NCBI GenBank assembly: GCA_036405135.1
Contig: DASWYF010000010.1
Span: forward strand, 124,001 to 188,000
Origin: Verrucomicrobiia bacterium
Lineage (GTDB): Bacteria > Verrucomicrobiota > Verrucomicrobiia > Limisphaerales > JAEYXS01
Length of the DNA stretch: 64,000 nucleotides
Direction of reading: 5' to 3'
The translations under genes and the position numbers were made by a program. Positions 40,919-49,305 of the stretch are shown one piece after another. Every line of letters begins with the position of its first letter. The stretch's first letter is position 1. The notes beneath the pieces were generated by a model. The model searched no databases, was not told the origin of the DNA, and saw nothing but the letters and a program-made list of their open reading frames with translations.

Positions 40919-42229
40919 ATGCAAGCTATGAATCGTCGTCAGTTTATTCAACGCGCAGGCACGGCCGGTCTGGCTGTGGCGGGTGCGAGTGCTTTTGGTT
41001 CCAATCTTTTTGCGGCGGAGACCGCGAAGAAGACGTATCCCAAGGGCAAAGCGGAGCATTGCATCATGATCTGGCTGGGCGGTGGTCCGGCGCAAATGGA
41101 TACGTGGGATCCGAAGCGCCTCGGTGATCCGGAAAAAAAGATCGCGGGCTCGGCTTACGCGGGCATTAACACCGCAGTGAAGGATGTGCAGATCTGCGAG
41201 CACTTCAAGCAGACGGCCAATATCCTCGACCGCTTCTGCCTCTTGCGCACGGTGAATCACGGCATTATCGATGAGCACGCGGCGGCGACGAATTTCATGC
41301 ACACAGGGCGCAAGCCCACGGGCACGATCACGTATCCGTCCATCGGTTCACTGGTGGCGCATCAACGTGGCGCTGTCTCTGAGAACATCCCGCCGTATGT
41401 GGTGATCGGCTATCCGAGCATCATGCGCGGACCGGGCTTCCTCGGGGCGAAGCATGGTTACGTGTATCTCACGGACACGGAAGCGGGTCCGAATGGTCTG
41501 ACGCGGCCGAGCTATGTCTCGACTTCGCGACAGGCGGAGCGTGAGGAATTGCTGGCGAAGTTGCGCAAAGGTTACGTGGCGAAGAATGCGGGCGACAAGG
41601 CGGTGGTGAACTACGATGAAGCGCAGGGCACGAGCTTCGGTCTGGCGAATGGTGATTTCATGGACGCGTTCAAGCTGTCCTCCGAGCCGTCCACCTTGCG
41701 GCAGACGTATGGTGAGGAGTTCGGCCAACGCTGCTTGCTTTCACGGCGATTGATCCAGCGCGGCGTGCGATTTATCGAGGTGTCGTTCAACCTGAACTTC
41801 ATCAACGGTACGGGCTGGGATACGCACAACGACGGCCAGAAGAATCAGCACATTCTCATCCAGCAACTCGATCAGGCGCTGGCGACGATGGTGTTGGATC
41901 TGGAGAAGAACAAGCTGCTGGACAAGACGCTTATCGTGGTGGCGGGTGAGTTCGGGCGTCCAGCGGAGTTCGATGGCGGCGGCGGACGCGGGCATTGGTC
42001 CAAGGCGTTCAGCGTAGCACTCGCAGGTGGTGGATTGAAGACCGGTTGTGCGATCGGTGAAACGGATGAGTTGGCCAAGCAGATCGTATCACGGCCCATC
42101 TCAGTGCCGGACCTGCATGCGACGGTGCATTGCGCGCTCGGCATCAATCCAGCGCGGAATTTGCATGATGGCGATCGCCCGGTGCCGATCACGGACATGG
42201 GTGAGCCGGTGCGGGAAATCTTCTCGTAA
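40919..42229 (+). CDS. DUF1501 family protein with Tat signal
   Basis: The 436-residue protein starts MQAMNRRQFIQRAGTAGLAVAGASAFGSNLFA, a twin-arginine signal (RRQFIQ). The body has the DUF1501/sulfatase-like core: HCIMIWLGGGPAQMDTWDPK, RTVNHGIIDEHAAATNFMHTG, WDTHNDGQKNQHI, VVAGEFGRPAEFDGGGGRGHW (metal-binding Asp/His), and LHATVHCALGI. These proteins are the standard partners of DUF1549/1553 proteins. Alternative ATG at 40928 is equally plausible; a frame from 40874 overlapping the toxin is less so. Folded before export through Tat, it probably works in the periplasm. Confidence 0.9.
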   Translation: MQAMNRRQFIQRAGTAGLAVAGASAFGSNLFAAETAKKTYPKGKAEHCIMIWLGGGPAQMDTWDPKRLGDPEKKIAGSAYAGINTAVKDVQICEHFKQTANILDRFCLLRTVNHGIIDEHAAATNFMHTGRKPTGTITYPSIGSLVAHQRGAVSENIPPYVVIGYPSIMRGPGFLGAKHGYVYLTDTEAGPNGLTRPSYVSTSRQAEREELLAKLRKGYVAKNAGDKAVVNYDEAQGTSFGLANGDFMDAFKLSSEPSTLRQTYGEEFGQRCLLSRRLIQRGVRFIEVSFNLNFINGTGWDTHNDGQKNQHILIQQLDQALATMVLDLEKNKLLDKTLIVVAGEFGRPAEFDGGGGRGHWSKAFSVALAGGGLKTGCAIGETDELAKQIVSRPISVPDLHATVHCALGINPARNLHDGDRPVPITDMGEPVREIFS

Positions 42230-42247
42230 AAGCGAAGAACTAGTTTC

Positions 42248-42283
42248 AAAGCTCCGAGCTCATAAAGAGTCTCGGAGCTTTTG
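42248..42283 (+). terminator. Terminator downstream of the DUF1501 gene
   Basis: Arms AAAGCTCCGAG (42248-42258) and CTCGGAGCTTTT (42271-42282) with a 12-base loop, then T-rich sequence, 19 bases after the stop codon. Confidence 0.9.
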
Positions 42284-42327
42284 CTTTTGTCGTGAGCGGA
42301 TTTGCGTTAGTGCTGGATGCGAACGAT

Positions 42328-42696
42328 ATGAGTGACCCGGAAGCCGACGAGTTGTTTGCCAAGCTTTTGCCGAAAGCGGAAGAGGGCGATGCTGATGCGC
42401 AGTATGAACTGGCGTGGCGTCAGGCATTGGGCAGCGTGTTGCCACTCAATGACGAGCAGGCGGTGGGTTGGTTGGTGCGCGCAGCGGAGAATGGTCATGC
42501 GCTGGCGCAGAACAATCTTGGCGCGCGCTATTATGCAGGGGATGGTGTGGAGAAGAATTTCATCGAGGCATTCCACTGGTTCTATGCCGCTTACCAGCAA
42601 GGTGACCGGAAGGCGGGCAAGAATCTGAACTCGCTCATCGGCGAGTTATCCGATGAAGACTTGGCCAAGGCCAAGGCGCGAGCAGGGCTTACTTGA
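42328..42696 (+). CDS. Sel1-like repeat protein
   Basis: The 122-residue protein contains two to three Sel1-like (TPR-type) helical repeats: ADAQYELAWRQALG, QAVGWLVRAAENGHALAQNNLGARYYAGDGVEKNFIEAFHWFYAAYQQGDRKAGKNLNSL. Such modules mediate protein contacts. Start is chosen at ATG (MSDPEADELF); the upstream GTG at 42292 would add 12 residues overlapping the terminator region. Its end overlaps the convergent DUF4870 gene by 8 bases. Confidence 0.8.
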   Translation: MSDPEADELFAKLLPKAEEGDADAQYELAWRQALGSVLPLNDEQAVGWLVRAAENGHALAQNNLGARYYAGDGVEKNFIEAFHWFYAAYQQGDRKAGKNLNSLIGELSDEDLAKAKARAGLT

Positions 42697-43114
42697 GAAA
42701 ATTGATAGTGAACGGATAGCGGTAATGCTTCCCGTCATTCGCTTGCAGAGCGGCGACGATCGTTAGCACGACTTCTACTAGCGCCAGGATGGCAGCTATT
42801 CCTCCTACGGGAATCAGGCCCAGGAAAAGTGGTGGAAACAGAAACGAGAGCAGTAGCATCGGCAAGGCGATGACCAGTCCCAAGATGAGTATGTAGAGGG
42901 CCATGGAGATGTGGAAATTCAGCGCGGCTTTGCCGTGCTCGTTCACGCCGGCGATGTCGTGTCGTTTCCACAGCCAGATCACCAGCGGACCCACGATGTT
43001 GCCCAATGGGGCGATCGGTATGAATACCGCCAGCGCCGCCAGATGGCAGAACATCCCCCACTGACGTTGTTCCTTTTCAGCTGCACTGGGCAGGGCGGAG
43101 ATCTCAGTTTCCAT
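42689..43114 (-). CDS. DUF4870 small membrane protein
   Basis: A 141-residue membrane protein beginning METEISALPSAAEKEQRQWGMFCHLAALAVFIPIAPLGNIVGPLVIWLWKRHD, with GKAALNFHISMALYILILGLVIALP and a final KHYRYPFTINFLK. This matches DUF4870 (Tic20-like four-helix proteins). Function unknown. A frame upstream to 43336 is basic and unlike protein; the ATG at 43114 is used. It converges with and overlaps the Sel1-like gene. Confidence 0.85.
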   Translation of the reverse strand: METEISALPSAAEKEQRQWGMFCHLAALAVFIPIAPLGNIVGPLVIWLWKRHDIAGVNEHGKAALNFHISMALYILILGLVIALPMLLLSFLFPPLFLGLIPVGGIAAILALVEVVLTIVAALQANDGKHYRYPFTINFLK

Positions 43115-43366
43115 GGATTCAACGTATATCACGTTTTTCGGATTCGCGTGAAGCGGTTTCGATTGCAACGCCGGACCAGTTTTGTAATGCCGAAGGGCAG
43201 GGCCGTTCAGAAGCATGGTTGGTTTTCTACATTCTTTTGGACGCCGGAATAAGGGCTTGCCTGCCTTTGGCTCATTGTTACAGTTTTGCCACAATTTGAA
43301 TCGGTCTGAAAATCCACCATGTCGGTGGGTTTTCATTTTTGAAGCAACGGACAGCTAACGCGCCTT

Positions 43367-44311
43367 GTGAAAGTTTTCTGCGGCACATCCAACCGGCCAC
43401 TCGCCCTCTCGATTTGCGAGTATATGGGCATTGAGCTCGGCAAATGCACGGTCGATGCCTTCCCCGACGGCGAGACCTTCGTGAAAATCGAAGAGAACGT
43501 GCGTGGCGAGGATATCTACGTGGTGCAATCCACCAGCCCGCCCACGAACCACCATCTGATGGAGATGTTCATCATGATGGACGCCCTCCGCCGCTCCAGC
43601 GCCCAGCGCATCACGGCGGTGATGCCGTTTTACGGTTATGCCCGGCAAGATCGCAAAGACCAGCCGCGCGTGCCCATCACAGCTAAGCTCGTGGCGAACC
43701 TCATCGTGGCTGCCGGTGCGAACCGCGTGCTGACCATGGACCTCCATGCGCAGCAGATCCAAGGCTTCTTCGACATCCCGGTGGACCATCTGTATGCGGC
43801 TCCGGTCATGTATGACTACCTGCGGCAGATGGACCTGCCTGACCTCGTCGTGGTGAGTCCGGACGTGGGCGGTATCAAGATGGCCCATGCCTACTCCCAA
43901 GTGCTCAACGCCGGTCTGGCCATCGTGGCCAAGCGCCGCAAGAGCGCGACGGAGATCGAGTCCATGACGGTCATCGGTGACATCCGTGGCAAGACGGTTC
44001 TCATGGTGGACGACCTGACGGAAACGGCGGGCACGCTCACCACGGCGGCGAAGCTGCTGAAGAAGAAAGGTGCCAAGCGTATCTACGCCTGCGTCTCACA
44101 CGCGTTGCTGAACGATCTGGGCATCCAACGTCTGCGCGCCTCGGTGATCGATGAACTCATCACCACGGATACCGTTCTGCGCGGACCGATTGAAGGTGTG
44201 AAGGTGACTACGCTTTCTGTGGCGAGCCTCTTGGGTGAAGCCATCAAGCGCATCAATACCAACTCTTCCGTGACGACCTTGTTTGATTTCAAGGGTGGTC
44301 GGACGAGCTAG
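43367..44311 (+). CDS. prs: Ribose-phosphate pyrophosphokinase
   Basis: The 314-residue enzyme makes PRPP from ribose 5-phosphate and ATP, feeding nucleotide, histidine and tryptophan synthesis. Class I Prs motifs: FPDGETFVKIEENVRG, FYGYARQDRKDQPRVPITAKL, DLHAQQIQGFFDIPVDHL, VVSPDVGGIKMAHAY and the PRPP loop VLMVDDLTETAGTL. Start is GTG (MKVFCGTSNRPLALSI), the usual Prs N-terminus. Upstream 250 bases are gene-free; a strong terminator follows. Confidence 0.96.
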   Translation: MKVFCGTSNRPLALSICEYMGIELGKCTVDAFPDGETFVKIEENVRGEDIYVVQSTSPPTNHHLMEMFIMMDALRRSSAQRITAVMPFYGYARQDRKDQPRVPITAKLVANLIVAAGANRVLTMDLHAQQIQGFFDIPVDHLYAAPVMYDYLRQMDLPDLVVVSPDVGGIKMAHAYSQVLNAGLAIVAKRRKSATEIESMTVIGDIRGKTVLMVDDLTETAGTLTTAAKLLKKKGAKRIYACVSHALLNDLGIQRLRASVIDELITTDTVLRGPIEGVKVTTLSVASLLGEAIKRINTNSSVTTLFDFKGGRTS

Positions 44312-44330
44312 AGCGTAACAAAATATTAAA

Positions 44331-44361
44331 GGAACGGCGCATCTTTAACGGATGCGCCGTT
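44331..44361 (+). terminator. Terminator downstream of prs
   Basis: A perfect 12-base stem, GAACGGCGCATC (44331-44342) with GATGCGCCGTTC (44350-44361), and a 7-base loop, then T-rich TGTTTGTG, about 20 bases after the prs stop codon. Confidence 0.92.
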
Positions 44362-44606
44362 CGTGTTTGTGTCTTGCGAAAAATAAAGAGTAACCGTATC
44401 GATTGGTTATGCCGAGAAGTACAAGGAAACATGCCAAGAGATGTCCTAAAGAGTATTCTCAGAATAGATTGACGTCTTTCTTTGCAAAGCTCGCTGCTTC
44501 TACTGAAGGATGTCCGAAAGTAAGTCTGAAAAGCATGATGACCAGCTTGAGGCAAAGCCGTGCGTGATGGGAATCAGTTCAGAAGTTGGGTTTCTGAATT
44601 GCCAAC
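44362..44606. other. Gene-free gap after prs
   Basis: Lower-GC stretch without repeats, RNA genes or convincing frames. It separates the prs terminator from the end of the minus-strand PIG-L gene. Confidence 0.5.
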
Positions 44607-45464
44607 TCACACAAACAACTTCGTCGGATCTTCCGTCATCCCCAAGCTGCGACCGCCTTCGTAGACGTGATGCAGCGCGCCATCTTTCCATTTGCGCAGG
44701 CGATAGAGTGTGGCGAAGACGAAGTCTGGAGCGGCACCGCCTTGGCCGCCGACTACTTCGCCGCCGCGACGCACGTTATCCATCATCCACGCAGGCAGGC
44801 TGAGGTGATACGGATTCCGTTTTACTTCGCCGACGTGGAAGGTGAGGGCGGTGATGAGATCACCCAATTCCACGGGTCCTAGTTCCACCGTCAGATTTGG
44901 CGTGGGCATCTGCCCCCAGAACTCGGTTTCTACCGAATGACAGGTGAAGTCGGCGGGCATGTGCTTCAACGCGTCGAGTACCAGAAAATGCGTGCCGATG
45001 TGCGCGCTGTTCCAGTCCAGTTCATGCGGGAAGAAGATGGCCTTGGGCTGGTGTTTCTTCAAGAGACCCACGATCACATGCACCATGCTGGTCCAGTAGG
45101 GCTGGTCCGTCTGGCGGCTCTTGAGCGTCACGCGTTCAAGGCCGCAAGGCCCGGTGGCTTCGAGTTCAAAGCCGATACAATCGCAGCACGCCTTCAGCTC
45201 GCGCCAGCGCTCGGCCTGCCGTTGCTTGTTGCTCCCTTGTGTCACCGCTATGTTGACGATCCGCCAGCCGGCCTGCCGCATCAGGCGCAGGGCCAGCCCG
45301 CCGATGATGACTTCATCATCCGGATGCGGGGCGAAGATCAGGGCGACGGGGGCATCCTTCGCGATCTCCGGCTTGGGGCAATCGGGAAAGCCACCGAGCG
45401 GCCAGGATTTGCCTTCACGCGCGAACCGCGCATACGTCTCAACGAACTGGTGATAAGGATTCAT
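44607..45464 (-). CDS. PIG-L family deacetylase
   Basis: The 285-residue protein has the LmbE/PIG-L zinc deacetylase core: VALIFAPHPDDEVIIGG (PHPDDE at 46-51), IVNIAVTQGSNKQRQAERWRELKACCDCIGFE, and PKAIFFPHELDWNSAHIGTHFLVLDAL (second zinc-binding His in the SAHIGTH region). Members remove acetyl from N-acetylglucosamine-type sugars or thiol conjugates. Substrate unknown. A REP-like doublet fills the gap to the alpha/beta hydrolase gene upstream; both are in the same direction and may be one operon. Confidence 0.9.
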   Translation of the reverse strand: MNPYHQFVETYARFAREGKSWPLGGFPDCPKPEIAKDAPVALIFAPHPDDEVIIGGLALRLMRQAGWRIVNIAVTQGSNKQRQAERWRELKACCDCIGFELEATGPCGLERVTLKSRQTDQPYWTSMVHVIVGLLKKHQPKAIFFPHELDWNSAHIGTHFLVLDALKHMPADFTCHSVETEFWGQMPTPNLTVELGPVELGDLITALTFHVGEVKRNPYHLSLPAWMMDNVRRGGEVVGGQGGAAPDFVFATLYRLRKWKDGALHHVYEGGRSLGMTEDPTKLFV

Positions 45465-45472
45465 GCGTCAAT

Positions 45473-45581
45473 GGAGCGCGGGTCTCCGACCCGCAGCAAT
45501 GTTCGATTTAAAGGTGGCGTGAAATGTTCGGTAGCTGACGGAAAGTTTGAGCGTTGCTGCGACTCAGAGAGTTGCGCTCCA
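45473..45581. repeat. REP-like inverted doublet (unit family 2)
   Basis: Left unit GGAGCGCGGGTCTCCGACCC then GCAGCAATGT; right unit, on the opposite strand, GGAGCGCAACTCTCTGAGTC then GCAGCAACG. The left stem GGGTC/GACCC is a compensated variant of the GGCTC/GAGCC unit at 10524. The doublet fills the whole 121-base gap between two minus-strand genes. Confidence 0.8.
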
Positions 45582-45585
45582 CAAG

Positions 45586-46485
45586 TTACTTCGTGCCCTT
45601 CAGGTGTTTGTTCAGGAAGTTCACAGAATCGGTGATGAACTTCTGTACGTTTTCGGGTTTCTGAAAGCCGTGGCCTTCGCCTTCAAAGATGACGAGGGTG
45701 GATTCCACACCCGCTTTCTTCAGCGCATCATGGAAGCGTTGCGATTGATCCAGCGGCACGAGCGGATCGACGGTGCCATGGAAGTGCAGGAACGGTGCGG
45801 CGTTGGACGTCACTTGAAATAGCGGGGAGGCTTCCTTGTAGGTAGCCATATGCGTGCTCTTGGGCTTGGCGATGAGATTATCCACGAGGCCTTGCACCAT
45901 GGGGCCAGCGGGAACGAGCTTGGTGAAATCGAGTGTTAGATCAGTTGGGCCGAAGATGTTGATGACGCACTGGACCTTGCTGGAATGTTTGGCGAGGGCT
46001 TTGTCGGAATTATCGCGAGTCTCGATGGTGCCGAGCAGGTTCACCAGGTGACCGCCTGCTGAGCCGCCGACGGCACCGATCTTGTTCGTATCGAGCTGAT
46101 ACTCGTCGGCCTTGGAGCGGATCCAGCGGATGGCGCGTTGCACGTCATCGATCTGGGCGGGCCAGCGTGTGCTGTTGTTCACGTCGTTCGTGCGCACGAG
46201 AGTGTAACCGACGCTAAAGGTCACATAGCCGGCCTTCGCCAAGCCACGTGCACCGCTATGGAAATCTTTTTTGTTACCACCAGTCCAGCCACCGCCGTGG
46301 ACATAGACGACCACGGGCAGCTTACCTTTCTGATCTGCCGGACGGAAGACGTCAATGAGCAGTGGCTTGCCACCGTTCTCACCGTATTTCACATCGAGTT
46401 CTTCGCGTAGGAGCGGGTCGGCGCTGTGGACGTTGCCAGCGAAAGCGAGCAACAGGAGGCAGAGCAGGTGACGTAGCTTGGGCAT
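45586..46485 (-). CDS. Alpha/beta hydrolase (BD-FAE/esterase-like), secreted
   Basis: A 299-residue protein with a signal peptide (MPKLRHLLCLLLLAFAGNVHS). The esterase fold follows: LPVVVYVHGGGWTGGNKKDF (oxyanion HGGG), IGAVGGSAGGHLVNLLG (nucleophile Ser in GGSAGG), and late Asp/His in LHFHGTVDPLVPLDQSQRF and FEGEGHGFQKPENVQ. This is the hormone-sensitive-lipase/carboxylesterase type. Natural substrate, perhaps acetylated or feruloylated sugars, is inferred from similar genes beside carbohydrate loci. Four bases separate it from the ROK-like gene upstream. Confidence 0.88.
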   Translation of the reverse strand: MPKLRHLLCLLLLAFAGNVHSADPLLREELDVKYGENGGKPLLIDVFRPADQKGKLPVVVYVHGGGWTGGNKKDFHSGARGLAKAGYVTFSVGYTLVRTNDVNNSTRWPAQIDDVQRAIRWIRSKADEYQLDTNKIGAVGGSAGGHLVNLLGTIETRDNSDKALAKHSSKVQCVINIFGPTDLTLDFTKLVPAGPMVQGLVDNLIAKPKSTHMATYKEASPLFQVTSNAAPFLHFHGTVDPLVPLDQSQRFHDALKKAGVESTLVIFEGEGHGFQKPENVQKFITDSVNFLNKHLKGTK

Positions 46486-46489
46486 AGGT

Positions 46490-47893
46490 TTACTTTAGCC
46501 GAGGTAGGCTGGCGGCGGCAACAGCTTGTCCGTGGCGTTTGTCTTTTTCGTTCGGGATGTGAAAGGCGATGCGTGGGGCGAGTTCTGGGAATTCCTTCTG
46601 CAAGACTTCCTTCGCGCCATTCAAGATGAGGTCGCCGCCTTTGCCGCTGGTCACACGGCCGAGGATGAGGACGTTCTCGAACACGTAGAAATCCGTGTAA
46701 TGTGCGAGCGCGTAGCCGAGATAGGTGCCGATGGTCTGGTAGATCTTCGCAGCGCGTTCGTCACCGGCTTCCATGAACTTCTGCACGACTTTCAGTTTTT
46801 CAGGCAAGCCAAGTTTGGCATCGACTTCCAAGCCGGAAGCGGGGATGAGGCGACCCACGGCTTGTTGGGAGAAGTATTGCGCGCCCACACCGTAATCGCC
46901 CGACCATTCATCGCAGGCGGCGGCGGGATTGTAATCCACAGGGGCGAAAGCGAGTTCGCTGAGCCAGGTGGTGATGTTGCCCTCCGGCGTCACATAGCCG
47001 ACGGCTTGGCTGGTGCCGAGCGCGATGCCGAGGACGGCATTCTTGTTCAACGACATGGAGCCAGCGAGCGCGGTCACTTCGCCGTCGTTCACGACATCGA
47101 AGGGGATCTTCCATTCCTTTTGCAGATCGAGGAAGAGGTCTTTCACGCGCGTGTTGAATTGCTCGGACGAAACACCGCGGAAGAGGGAGGCGACTTTCAC
47201 GCGATTGTTCACATACACACCGGCGGAACTGCCGCCGATGGCATCGACGCGAGGCAGGTGCGCGGCGGCTTTCTTGAGCGTGTCTTGGATGCCATCGAGG
47301 TGATATTGCGGATCGGGTTGGTGATACGGGTCCCAGACGATCTCTTCACTGAAGACGACTTTGCCATCGATGACGGCGGCGACTTTGCGATCACTGCCGC
47401 CGAGGTCGAAGCCGATGCGGCAGCCATCGAGATGACGACCAAGCGGTTGCGTCTTGGCGTTTTGCGGCGGGATTTTATCGAGTGTCGTGGCGACGACGGT
47501 GAGCGGGTGATCGTAAACACGTTCCCCGATGAGATCGGAATCGAAGCGGCCCGTCGCAGTGTTCGTGAAGTGTGCTTGGAGTTGTTCCGCGAGCTTGGCC
47601 GGTCCGGCGAGATGCACGCGCCAGCCGCCCCAGGCCCAGAGCATGAACTTCACGAGGCGTTCGACGTAAACGAAATTACCGACAGCTTGCGGATGGTTCT
47701 TGGGAAAAATCTCAGTGTTGAAATGGAAGATGGAGCCGTCGGTCTGTTCGAGCGCGATGACGATCTTTTGCGCGTTGCCGGAGGCGGTGACGGCAGAGCG
47801 GTAGGCGCGATTGGCCAATACAGCGGGACGAAATTGCGGGTCGAGCACCGGTGTGATGGCCGGAGCGATGAGCGGGAGACCGTTATTCTGCAT
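46490..47893 (-). CDS. ROK-like sugar kinase family protein
   Basis: A 467-residue protein. The N-terminal 170 residues have no clear family. From IGFDLGGSDRKVAAVIDGKVVFSEEIVW the ASKHA fold begins, with the phosphate-1 motif DLGGSDRKVA, the adenosine-region IGGSSAGVYVNNRVKVASL, NDGEVTALAGSMSL and GIALGTSQAVGYV, as in ROK kinases/regulators. The usual ROK zinc motif (CxCGxxGC) is not visible, so a divergent member is inferred. Start is ATG 47893. It precedes the esterase gene by 4 bases, in one probable operon with it. Confidence 0.78.
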   Translation of the reverse strand: MQNNGLPLIAPAITPVLDPQFRPAVLANRAYRSAVTASGNAQKIVIALEQTDGSIFHFNTEIFPKNHPQAVGNFVYVERLVKFMLWAWGGWRVHLAGPAKLAEQLQAHFTNTATGRFDSDLIGERVYDHPLTVVATTLDKIPPQNAKTQPLGRHLDGCRIGFDLGGSDRKVAAVIDGKVVFSEEIVWDPYHQPDPQYHLDGIQDTLKKAAAHLPRVDAIGGSSAGVYVNNRVKVASLFRGVSSEQFNTRVKDLFLDLQKEWKIPFDVVNDGEVTALAGSMSLNKNAVLGIALGTSQAVGYVTPEGNITTWLSELAFAPVDYNPAAACDEWSGDYGVGAQYFSQQAVGRLIPASGLEVDAKLGLPEKLKVVQKFMEAGDERAAKIYQTIGTYLGYALAHYTDFYVFENVLILGRVTSGKGGDLILNGAKEVLQKEFPELAPRIAFHIPNEKDKRHGQAVAAASLPRLK

Positions 47894-47935
47894 GGCCGGG
47901 ATGATTGTGGTTTATTGGGCGGCGTCAAGAAAGCG

Positions 47936-48012
47936 TAACCACAGATGGACACAGATTAACACAGATGGGGAGAGGGGTAACCGCAGATGGGCGCAGATAA
48001 GCGCAGATAGGG
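47936..48012 (+). repeat. CAGAT-word repeat, double unit
   Basis: TAACCACAGATGGACACAGA, TTAACACAGATGGGG, then TAACCGCAGATGGGCGCAGA and TAAGCGCAGATAGGG. The word (A/G)C(A/G)CAGAT recurs at 10-11-base spacing in two back-to-back units that differ by A/G. Confidence 0.85.
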
Positions 48013-48135
48013 AAGTGGATGGATGATGGTGGGGAATTGTTTTCGTTGGCCTCATTTGGTTCGCTACGCGAACAAGGAGGGCGGCAAGATAGCGCCGGTT
48101 TTCTTTGAGAGCACGGGTGGGTGCGTGTGCGTTCG

Positions 48136-48162
48136 AACTGCTGGCAGGATGCCAGCAGCACA
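48136..48162 (+). repeat. CTGCTGGC...GCCAGCAG hairpin
   Basis: CTGCTGGCAGGATGCCAGCA then GCAC. The same design (CTGCCGGCTGGAATCCGGCA then GCAC) occurs at 59381-59407 with changes on both arms. It lies beside the end of the secreted hydrolase gene. Confidence 0.65.
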
Positions 48163-48182
48163 TTGCGGAGGGCTGTCTCACG

Positions 48183-49172
48183 TTATTTCTTCCTCTGCTC
48201 GGCCAGCCAGTGGAGGGCGGGGGAGGGGAGGCCTTCGTGGCCACCGTCAAAGATGGTCACGCGGACATTGGCGGATTCGCGACGGAAGAGGACTTTCTTT
48301 TCGCCGTGGAGCGGATCGTTCGGAATCGGGTCTTTGATGGAAGAGGGTACTTGGGATTTTTCGGTGAACCAGGTGATCTCTTCTTCGGTCAGCCGGTCTT
48401 TCGGTTCGGCGAGGAGATTGTAAGCGCGGAGCGTGTGGCTGATGGGGACGCTGCCGGTGTGGCCGTCTTTGATGCCGGCATTGATGGAGATTTTGAAATC
48501 TTTTGCTTTCGCTAAGTACGTTAGCGCGGAACGTTTCTTGGCTTCTGCACCGGCTTGGTTGTCTGGCTTGGGCACGCCGCCACAGGCCAATTCGATGTCC
48601 TTCGCGTATTTCTGTTTCTTGCGGCTGGATTCGTCGTGCCAGGCTTGGATGTCGGTGATGGGTACCCAAGCGGAAGCAGCGGCCCACAACTCTGGTGCAC
48701 GACCGGCCATGAGCAAGGTCGCATAACCGCCACCGGAAGCGCCGACGAGGTAGATGCGGTTGGGATCGATGGACGTTTCCTTCCGCGCAAACTCAACGGC
48801 GCTCAAGATATCTTGTACGACGAGTTCGGAGCCGCAGGCTTGAGGGGTGTTATTTGGTCCGCGAAAGTTCGGATGAATGAAGGCCCAGCCGTTCGTGATG
48901 CACCATTCGGCGTAAGGGGCTTGCGAGGTTTGTTTGTAATCAGCGGACCAGCTATGCAAGGCGACGAGGAGTGGTTTCTTTTCTTTGCTATCAGGTGTGA
49001 AGAACATCGCGGGTTGATCGGTGTTGTCCGCTTTGCTGGGGTATTTGATCTCTTTCACCTGTGCGGGCCAGCGTTCGATGACTTTGCCGGGGGCTTCGCT
49101 CTTGGGGACAGGCGTGGCGGCGTGGGCGCTCAGGGCGAGCGTGGTGATCAGCAAGGCGAGCGGGAAATGCAT
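48183..49172 (-). CDS. Prolyl-oligopeptidase-like alpha/beta hydrolase, secreted
   Basis: A 329-residue protein starting MHFPLALLITTLALSAHA (signal peptide). The body is an alpha/beta hydrolase: PLLVALHSWSADYKQTSQAPYAEWCITNGWAFIHPNFRGPNN, IYLVGASGGGYATLLMAGRAPEL (nucleophile in GASGGG), and a late catalytic region FDGGHEGLPSPALHWL with His. Substrate unknown. A frame upstream to 49247 lacks signal character and is not used. The thiD gene ends 133 bases upstream, with a REP-like unit between. Confidence 0.82.
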   Translation of the reverse strand: MHFPLALLITTLALSAHAATPVPKSEAPGKVIERWPAQVKEIKYPSKADNTDQPAMFFTPDSKEKKPLLVALHSWSADYKQTSQAPYAEWCITNGWAFIHPNFRGPNNTPQACGSELVVQDILSAVEFARKETSIDPNRIYLVGASGGGYATLLMAGRAPELWAAASAWVPITDIQAWHDESSRKKQKYAKDIELACGGVPKPDNQAGAEAKKRSALTYLAKAKDFKISINAGIKDGHTGSVPISHTLRAYNLLAEPKDRLTEEEITWFTEKSQVPSSIKDPIPNDPLHGEKKVLFRRESANVRVTIFDGGHEGLPSPALHWLAEQRKK

Positions 49173-49280
49173 GGGAAGAAGATAGGGGAAAAGAATGGTG
49201 TAGAGCAAGCGGGGGAGGCGTAGCAACGTGTTATGGTGAAGTTTCAAAAATGCTCAAGTCTCTCTTGCTTGTGGACCTTG

Positions 49281-49304
49281 CTGCGGCTCGGAGAGCCGCG
49301 CTCC
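49281..49304 (-). repeat. REP-like hairpin, family 2, single unit
   Basis: Reverse complement of GGAGCGCGGCTCTCCGAGCC then GCAG, identical to the unit at 10524. It ends just before the thiD stop codon, between co-directional genes. Confidence 0.8.
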
Positions 49305-49305
49305 G

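Noticed and set aside
46526-47938. A 470-residue frame antisense to the ROK-like gene
   Set aside because: No recognisable motifs; the minus-strand frame shows ASKHA motifs.
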